From the NCBI RefSeq assembly GCF_035594125.1, contig NW_026973673.1, positions 931,001 to 995,000 of the forward strand: a stretch of 64,000 bases of DNA, in the 5' to 3' direction. The notes under the pieces are model-generated. The model was not told the DNA's origin, did not search any database, and was given only the letters and a program-made list of their open reading frames with translations. Each line of letters starts with the position of its first letter. Position 1 is the stretch's first letter. The translations under genes and the position numbers were made by a program. The DNA is from Scylla paramamosain. Its lineage: Eukaryota > Arthropoda > Malacostraca > Decapoda > Portunidae. Shown here piece after piece: positions 53,883 to 64,000 of this stretch.

Positions 53883-54045
53883 CTTTTTTCCTCTTCTCTC
53901 TCATGTCATGGCCCAGGACAGGGTGACGTCCTTGGAACATCGTCATTTGCATTCCCTAATCACAGACAGATGTGCCTCCTCACTCACTCCTCCATGTTGG
54001 AGAAAATAATTGTGTTAATGAACATGTCTTGCACTTTATCATTAC

Positions 54046-54086
<41 letters not shown>

Positions 54087-54102
54087 ATTATTACTACATT
54101 TA
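52899..54102. other. Non-coding, with (GA)n and (ATT)n
   Basis: AT-rich sequence without a recognised gene. (GA)n occupies 53,796-53,880 and (ATT)n 54,047-54,085. The ERERER frames over the first are repeat artefacts. Confidence 0.6.
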
Positions 54103-57221
<3,119 letters not shown>

Positions 57222-57267
<46 letters not shown>

Positions 57268-57780
57268 AGTTACAATGCTTACTTCAGTGCACCACTCTTC
57301 ACTCCTTTAGAGATGAGCAAATGAGTGAACAGTGAATAAATCTGTTAATAAGCACACTGTGTTTTGGTGCAAAGAATCAGACACTGCCATATTTTCACTG
57401 CCGTTCGCCACTCATGTCCAATGGAAGGTTTGTGGTCTGCCTTCACCATAGTCTTCCTGGCACTTACAAAGCAGGGCCACAAACTGAGGAGAGCATTAGA
57501 GTACTTGGAAGGAAACTACTGGGAAGATCTTGAGATGGTGTGTGGAGGAAGGCATGACAACACTCAACAATAAGAAAGAAATTGTCTACAGCTGCAAGTG
57601 GGAGATACTCATGGGCTGTCCAACCCCAGAAGGGAAATTATGGACAAATAATGATGCAATGAAAGGCATACCTGAATGGACTGCTGGCCAGCTGATGTCT
57701 CTTGAATGCTCCTCTTCCTCCTCTTGGTTTTACTCCCTGCATGGTGGCACTGACGTCATGTCTCCCAGTCGGTCTGTGGA
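57222..57780. other. (CA)n and unidentified open stretch
   Basis: (CA)n at 57,222-57,267. A plus-strand open frame at 57,364-57,573 reads VQRIRHCHIFTAVRHSCPME and AFTIVFLALTKQGHKL. It has no recognisable motif, intron boundary or homologue known to me, so I do not call it a gene. Confidence 0.4.
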
Positions 57781-59409
57781 ATTTTTTTTTTTTTTATGTA
57801 GGAAGGACACTGGCCAAGGGCAACAAAAATCCAATAAAAAAAATGCCCACTGAAATGCCAGTCCCATAAAAGGGTCAAAGCAGTGGTCAAAAATTGATGA
57901 ATAAGTGTCTTGAAACCTCCCTCTTGAAGGAATTCAAGTCATAGGAAGGTGGAAATACAGAAGCAGGCAGGGAGTTCCAGAGTTTACCAGAGAAAGGGAT
58001 GAATGACTGAGAATACTGGTTAACTCTTATGTTAGAAAGGTGGACAGAATAGGGGTGAGAGAAAGTAGAAAGTCTTGTGCAGTGAGGCTGCGGAAGGAGG
58101 GGAGGCATGCAGTTAGCAAGATCAGAAGAGCAGTTAGCATGAAAATAGCAGTAGAAGACAGCTAGATATGCAACATTGCGGCGGTGAGAGAGAGGCTGAA
58201 GACAGTCAGTTAGAGGAGAGGAGTTGATGAGATGAAAAACTTTTGATTCCACCCTGTCTAGAAGAGCAGTATGAGTGGAACCCCCCAGACATGTGAAGCA
58301 TACTCCATACATGGACGGATAAGGCCCTTGTACAGAGTTAGCAGCTGGGGGGGTGAGAAAAACTGGCGGAGACATCTCAGAATGCTTAACTTCATAGAAC
58401 CTATTTTAGCTAGAGATGAGATGTGAAGTTTCCAGTTCAGATTATAAGTAAGGGACAGACCAAGGATGTTCAATGTAGAAGTGGGGGACAGTTGAGTGTC
58501 ATTGAAGAAGAGGGGATAGTTGTCTGGAAGGTTGTGTTGAGTTGATAGATGAATGAATTGAGTTTTTGAGGCATTGAACAATACCAAGTTTGCTCTGCCC
58601 CAATCAGAAATTTTAGAAAGATCAGAAGTCAGGCATTCTGTGGTTTCCCTGCATAAGCTGTTTGCTTCTTGAAGGGTTTGACATCTACGAAAAGACATGG
58701 AAAAGTGCAGGGTGGTATCATCAGCATAGGAGTGGATAGGACAAGAAGTTTGGTTTAGGTCATTGATGAATAATAAGAGAGTGGGTAACAGGACAGAACC
58801 CTGAGGAACACCACTGTTAATAGATTTAGGAGAAGAACAGTGACCGTCTACCACAGCAGCAATAGAACGGTCAGAAAGGAAACTTGAGATGAAGTTACAG
58901 AGAGAGAGGGATAGAAGCTATAGGAGGGTAGTTTGGAAATCAAAGCTTTGTGTCATACTCTATCAAAAGCTTTTGATATGTCTAAGACAACAGCAAAAAT
59001 TTCACCAAAATCTCTAAAAGAGGATGACCACGACTCAGTAAGGAAAGCCAGATCACCAGTAGAGTGGCCTTGACAGAATCCATACATAAAAGGTGATGAG
59101 ATAGAAGGTTGTAAAGTGATAGATGTTTAAGAATCTTTCTGTTGAGGATAGAATCAAAAACTTTAGATAGGCAGGAAATTAAATCAACAAGACATAGTTT
59201 GGAGGGATTAGAACAGTCACACTTTTTAGGAACAGGCTGAATGTAGGCAAACTTCCAGCAAGAAGGAAAGGTAGATGGTAACAGACAGAGTTGAGTTTGA
59301 CTAGGCAAGGCACAAGCAAAGAGGCACAGTTTTTGAGAACCAATAGGAGGGACCCCATCAGGTCCATAAGCATTCTGATGGTTTAACATCATTGCAAAGA
59401 ATTTTAATA

Positions 59410-59478
<69 letters not shown>

Positions 59479-59486
59479 TGCAGCAA

Positions 59487-59521
<35 letters not shown>

Positions 59522-59980
59522 GCAGCAGGGTGGAGGATGAGAGAGAAACAAGCCCTGAATTGTCCAAGGTAGACTTTTTAGCAAAGGTCTGAGCAAGGAG
59601 TTCGGCCTTAGAGACTGATGTGATAGCAGTGGTGCCATCGCGGTTGAAATAAAGGAGAGAAAAAAGAAGCAAAGAAGAGATGTTTTTGGCTAGTTGCCAG
59701 AAGTCATGAGGGTAGTTAGATCTAGAAAGATTTTGACACTTTCTGTTAATGAAGTTTTTGGCTAGTTGGAGAACAGATGTGGCATGACTTTGGGCAGAAA
59801 TATAAAGCGCATGAGATTCTGGGGATGAAAGGTTCAAATACCTTGTGTAAGCCACCTTTCTATCATGTATAACACAAGAACAGGTCGTGTTAAACCAAGG
59901 TTTAGAAGGTTTAGGTCGAGAAGAAAAGTGAGAGATATATGCCTCCATACCAGATACTATCACCTCTGTTATGCGCTCAA
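57781..59980 (-). mobile_element. Jockey-like LINE, 5'-truncated copy with a CAG expansion
   Basis: On the minus strand it runs from [20 protein letters not shown] (59,984) through the linker (CRNLSRSNYPHDFWQLAKNI-like). It continues through the RT with HCSSPKSINSGVPQGSVLLP and SYADDTTLHFSMSF to FKREVSRHLFINF (57,887), then an oligo(A) tail seen as T at 57,781-57,797. The endonuclease is missing. The segment that in other copies encodes a Pro/Ser linker ([13 protein letters not shown]) is expanded into a CAG/CAA tract. A GVPQ-G box and YADD are intact, but frameshifts at 58,980, 59,180 and 59,360 inactivate it. Confidence 0.9.
59413..59527. repeat. (CAG)n trinucleotide tract inside the LINE
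   Basis: About 38 triplets, mostly CAG on the plus strand with scattered CAA and one CTG interruption. On the LINE coding strand it would read poly-Leu, poly-Cys/Ala or similar depending on frame. Confidence 0.95.
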
Positions 59981-60260
59981 ACACGCAGTCAGATTAGAAA
60001 ACTGAGCATCACATCTTCAGAGCATGTGTGTGATGACAACTTGCCAGTTTTTGATGCCTTCCATTGCAGTAAGTCAAGCACCAGAGCTTTGGTCTGTGGG
60101 CTTTACAATTCATCATTTTTTTTTTTCTTTTTTTCAGTGCAAACCTTTCCACCACTTTGTGGACATGACATGACATGACAATTAAAAACTTTCAGATTTT
60201 GGAATTTTGGACTGAGAATTCTCAATTGTGCCAACAAAATACAGTATTCACCTGAACCAC

Positions 60261-60351
60261 CTGTCAGTCACAAGGCTCCCAGTGAGGTGTGCTTGTTCCT
60301 GAGTCATGGAAGTCTCCCAAGGTTTCTTCCACTTGCTCTCCGTGTTACCAC
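60261..60351 (-). CDS. Candidate exon, unidentified
   Basis: On the minus strand, acceptor GTTTTCCCTGCAG and donor GTGGTT bound an open stretch reading GNTESKWKKPWETSMTQEQA, HLTGSLVTD. An ATG in fair context starts MTQEQAHLTG. A CpG-rich segment with a minus-strand CAG-GTGAGG donor lies 1.2 kb upstream (61,511), so this could be the first coding exon of a minus-strand gene. Downstream exons may have been displaced by the LINE at 57.8-60.0 kb. I cannot name the family. Confidence 0.3.
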
Positions 60352-60870
60352 CTGCAGGGAAAACGCACACATCAATACTCCTGCTGCTTGATACATGTTT
60401 GATTCACAACTTAGTCTAGAATTTAACCATTCACTACAACATTACACAGCATGGAATGCACAGCTGAAAACATTTATATGCACATTCAAGAAACGAAACG
60501 ACTAAAGAAGCAGATTGTGCAATTTCTAGTCAGTATAGTGCATAGACATGGCTGTGAAAGAAAAGAAATGCTTCATGTTGGTCTGGGAGTCAGGAAAGAT
60601 GTAATAAGTACTAGTAGTTAAAAGAGTTCATCACCAGGTAGGACAAAATGGATAACTAATTTTTTCACACCCTCGTCTCTGGTAAAAGTCACTCACAAAA
60701 ATGATGGGCCCAGGGCAGGTCTTTTTCCACTCAACCTTCCACAACTTCTAATCTTTGGTGGATTAACTTAACAAGTAAAAGTTTCCATACGAAGGGCGGT
60801 AGTTCACTCAAAGGAAGGGGATCAAGTAAATCCATTCACACGTTTTGGCTGTGGGCCTTCCCTCCCCTTC

Positions 60871-61084
<214 letters not shown>

Positions 61085-61499
61085 GCCAGTTATGGGAGGG
61101 GTCGGTGACTTGACACGTATTCCCACACCTGGACACCAGCAACCACCACCACCACTCAGCAGCCTGCAAAGATCCTCAGTGCATGTGAAGTCACTCGGTG
61201 TTATCAACAGAGAAGATGGTGACCAGCATGAGGCCACATATTTTTGAGGGTTTCATGGATAGGGTATATCTGTAGGTATATCTGATATTGCTTGTATGTG
61301 AGAGAAGAGTTTGTGTCTGTCCTGCCACCTGGTGACAACCACTCGTTCTAAAAGCTCCCCAATATTTAGAGGGGAGTGAGGACGGAAGAGTGGTGAAAGT
61401 AGGGGGTTTGGGAGGAGGGGTGGAAGTAAGCCACCTCTATTATAACCCGCCATTATTACCTAACAACCCCAACAGATACTGCTTCATTTCCACCAGTTT

Positions 61500-62200
61500 T
61501 CAGACCTCACCTGCAGCGGCCGCGTCACGGTACCTACCTACCTACACCACGTGTTGCTTTCCTGCCACACCGACGCCGCCCCGTGACACTGACGCCAATA
61601 TTCACAACACAACGAATACTTGCCGCTGAGTGACAGTCTTCGAGAAGAGAGGGAGGGAGGAAGGGAGAGGCATCAACTCCCCCTCCAACGCGCTAGTGAT
61701 GGGGTGAGAGGTAATAAGATGGCTCTTGGTAGTTCGCTCGTCTTAAAACACGCAATGAATCAATCGTTATTATTATTTAAATGTTAGTGTCTTTTAGTGC
61801 AACATGAAGTCGCTATTTAATATCAACCGATACAATTCGAAAATGAAGCTCGTGAAATGTGGACACTGAGGGAGTAAAAACACGTCATTATGCTGAGGTT
61901 GTCGACTGGCGGGGCGGTGCCTCTGTCTGGGGAACTCTTGGAAATGTCGACAACGCAGTGCAACAGTTTAAGGTTATTATTCATTTGATGGCTAATTAGT
62001 TAAATGTTTTAAAGTTACAACTTCCGACATCTCACAATGATTTCCTGGAACACAATCGGGAATATTTGCCACAGGTATGAACACTAATTGCAGAAAATAA
62101 TTGCTAGCCTTGGACGAGTGTAGCATAGTAAAGTATAAACATAAGTGGATATTCATGTACCATGATAGGTAAACATGGCGGTCATCATAACACTAGCAGC
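61500..62200. promoter_or_regulatory. Candidate CpG-rich divergent promoter
   Basis: CpG and GC content rise sharply from about 61,500 (CAGCGGCCGCGTCACGG, GACGCCGCCCCGTGACACTG) compared with the AT-rich surroundings. On the minus strand a CAG-GTGAGG donor sits at 61,510-61,511. On the plus strand an ATG with donor follows at 62,175. I see no convincing TATA box. Confidence 0.3.
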
Positions 62201-62226
62201 AGGCAGCTCCCTACTTGTTTTTGGTG
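62175..62226 (+). CDS. Candidate first exon, signal-anchor-like peptide
   Basis: ATG in a favourable context (AACATGG) encodes MAVIITLAAGSSLLVFG, then a GTAAGA donor in phase 1. The peptide is almost wholly hydrophobic, like a signal peptide or a first membrane helix. No second exon is recognised in the remaining 1.8 kb. It could be chance. Confidence 0.3.
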
Positions 62227-63695
62227 GTAAGAGGCGGTATTTAGACTTATTTTGGCTCCCTACCTAAAAACCCCGCTTTCCCACCAGGTCCCCAACATTG
62301 TAGGGGTTACAAGCCGAAAAAAAAAAAAAAAATAGGAAATGAGAGCCGCGCTGCTAATCTAGTAATTTACCCGATGACAAACTGCAGTGAAGTGAGCTAG
62401 TTCTTGATACTAAGTTAAATATACGACCACTGCAGAAAAAAAAAAAAAAAATCAAACCCTCATTTTCAGAAACAAAACTTGCAAAATTACATCAGAACAA
62501 CGCAACGACAGGGAAGGCCGCCCTACAATGCCTGTATATACCACCATACTGTGCCCCCTCCTGCGTTAGGAACACGAGCACACATACAACACATTACCAT
62601 ACCAATAAGCTGTAATACCCTCCCCCACAAACACTAGTTACTGTACATGGCACAGTAGCTTGACACGGTAGCTGCCTTCTCTCTCTCTCATTGTAGATAC
62701 CGTAAGTTATGTAATTAAATCAATCTGATTAGTCCATAAATGTCTGTTGCTCTTTGAGATTCACTTGCAATATTGAATTACTAAGTCAACATACGTACTA
62801 CAGCTGGAAGTGAACTTTGATATGATTTACCAATAAGTTCGCGTGGGTGACGCGGGGTGACCACACGAAGGCGACGAGGCAACACGGAAATATATAACGC
62901 TCTCATCTTCACTGAGTCTCTGTCCCTCAAGATATGCGCACAAGTATGGAGTGGGAAGTCTGCCGGTAGTGCGTTACCAACAAAACCAGGAATCTTAAAG
63001 TCCACTGCCGACTAGAACATTACCAGGCAAAACAACCGCTATATCAGCAAGTTCTGGGTATGCCGACAATGATATTCCAGCCTCTCCTTTCTCAATATTG
63101 TCTAGAAACTCAGCGCTCTGATATCAGTAAACCTCTGCAGATATTGGCAGCCCTGTGGGACCCCACAACACAGCGCCTTGCCACTCGCTGGTTGGCTAAA
63201 AACCTTGGCCGCTCACATCTCGCCCCTCGCTGCCTGACGCAAGCCGCGCCGCTCGCCCGCTCGACACCACAGGAAGAAATGCATGGAATCTGTAAGGTGT
63301 CAGGAAGGGATTTTGTGAACCCTTTGGTGGCAATGCACATTGTTCCTGTGTGTTCCTCTCCCCCAGCAGTGATAATAATGAAGCAATTATATAGTGATAA
63401 TGAAGCATTATAAGCCTTTACCTCCCAAATGCCGCCGTGCAGGAAGCTGGTGAAAAGCGGCTTGCCAGCCATCGCCGCCTTCACCATAACAAACTTATTC
63501 CGCGGTGTGTTTGCGCCACCGAGAGGAACTTAAAGTCCCTCCTGCGCGCTTACAAATGGTATTCGATTTTCACGTGTTTGGAATGGAGTCTGCGAGGGAT
63601 ATTGATACGAGGGGGCACTTGAGAAGGAAATGATAAATAATGGTGTTGAAATGTTTACATTAAAATACATTACGAGGCAGAAAAAGTAGATATTG

Positions 63696-63756
<61 letters not shown>

Positions 63757-64000
63757 ACAGACTGAACAATAAAAAAAACAATAATAATAATCACGTTGGA
63801 AATAAAACAAATTAAGGAAACTACACAACCTGCAGAAAGAGACACGAGTAAAGGAGAGAAAAAAAAGAAAAAGAAAAAAAAAGGGAAAAAGACTAAAAAG
63901 AGTGACCTCCAATTACACGCTGTCAGGACCAACCACCAACCACCACAAGGGTCTCAAGGAGGAGAATGCACATGAGAGAGAGAGAGAGAGAGAGAGAGAG
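62227..64000. other. No supported gene
   Basis: Contains two A runs (about 62,320 and 62,435), an (AC)n at 63,700-63,754, an A/G-rich stretch at 63,855-63,900 and the start of a (GA)n at 63,973. The open frames at 62.8-63.5 kb have no recognisable motif. Confidence 0.5.

Noticed and set aside
57364..57853. Open frames upstream of the Jockey-like copy
   Set aside because: No recognisable domain, splice structure or codon signature; the second frame runs into LINE tail sequence.
57775..59995. Target-site duplication around the Jockey-like copy (CAGTCGG versus CAGTCAG)
   Set aside because: Only about 6 of the first 7 bases agree and similarity then fades; not distinguishable from chance.
62781..63487. 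Open frames on both strands in a GC-richer stretch
   Set aside because: Overlapping frames of similar length on opposite strands and no motif; probably chance.

Overview
This looks like a eukaryotic, repeat-dominated genomic window, most likely from a decapod crustacean and perhaps a brachyuran crab. The basis is the density of very long (TC)n, (AC)n, (GA)n and (TA)n tracts, the intron-split exons with GT-AG boundaries, and non-LTR retrotransposon families of a style I associate with decapod genomes. The species assignment is inference. I saw no bacterial-type operon, rRNA, tRNA or CRISPR array.

Layout. 0.4-1.9 kb: 5'-truncated Jockey-like LINE, minus strand. 3.1-8.9 kb: a Rex1/CR1-group LINE on the plus strand, split by a nearly intact copy of the same family inserted head-on at about 5.0-8.26 kb. 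9.3-11.2 kb: decayed intron-bearing PIF/Harbinger (HARBI1-type) nuclease remnant. 11.3-13.1 kb: a 5'-end-only Jockey-like fragment fused to a truncated R2-like LINE. 13.7-14.4 kb: two weak candidate exons around a tandem array with a period of about 83 bp. 14.6-15.4 kb: internally deleted Tc1/mariner-type element. 15.6-20.3 kb, 24.5-30.6 kb and 34.3-41.1 kb: three CR1-like LINEs, each interrupted by a Jockey-like copy. 20.5 kb: Myb/SANT-like fragment. 23.1 kb: a first exon resembling the mitochondrial rRNA 2'-O-methyltransferase MRM2/FTSJ2.

The main host gene is a fibrocystin/PKHD1L1-like gene on the plus strand. Its C-terminal ectodomain exons run from 30.87 to 47.17 kb with mostly consistent intron phases. 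Related but damaged exon modules continue to 52.9 kb. Its introns host a CR1-like copy carrying a nested Jockey-like copy (34-41 kb), another Jockey-like copy (43.7-47.0 kb) and several fragments. Long (TC)n tracts lie directly upstream of three of its splice acceptors, and short tandem duplications of exon-end/splice-donor sequence follow two exons.

52.9-57.8 kb is non-coding sequence rich in GA/TC tracts, with a pogo/Tigger-like MITE. 57.8-60.0 kb is another Jockey-like copy with a CAG expansion. 60.2-62.3 kb has a candidate minus-strand exon, a CpG-rich stretch and a candidate plus-strand first exon, which could be a divergent promoter. 62.3-64.0 kb shows no gene I can support.

The genes do not form a pathway. 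The window is a few host-gene pieces inside a layered history of LINE and DNA-transposon insertions. I see no clear new system; the strongest oddities are the self-nested LINE, the templated inverted insertion at 39.6 kb, and the duplicated, decaying exon modules of the fibrocystin-like gene.
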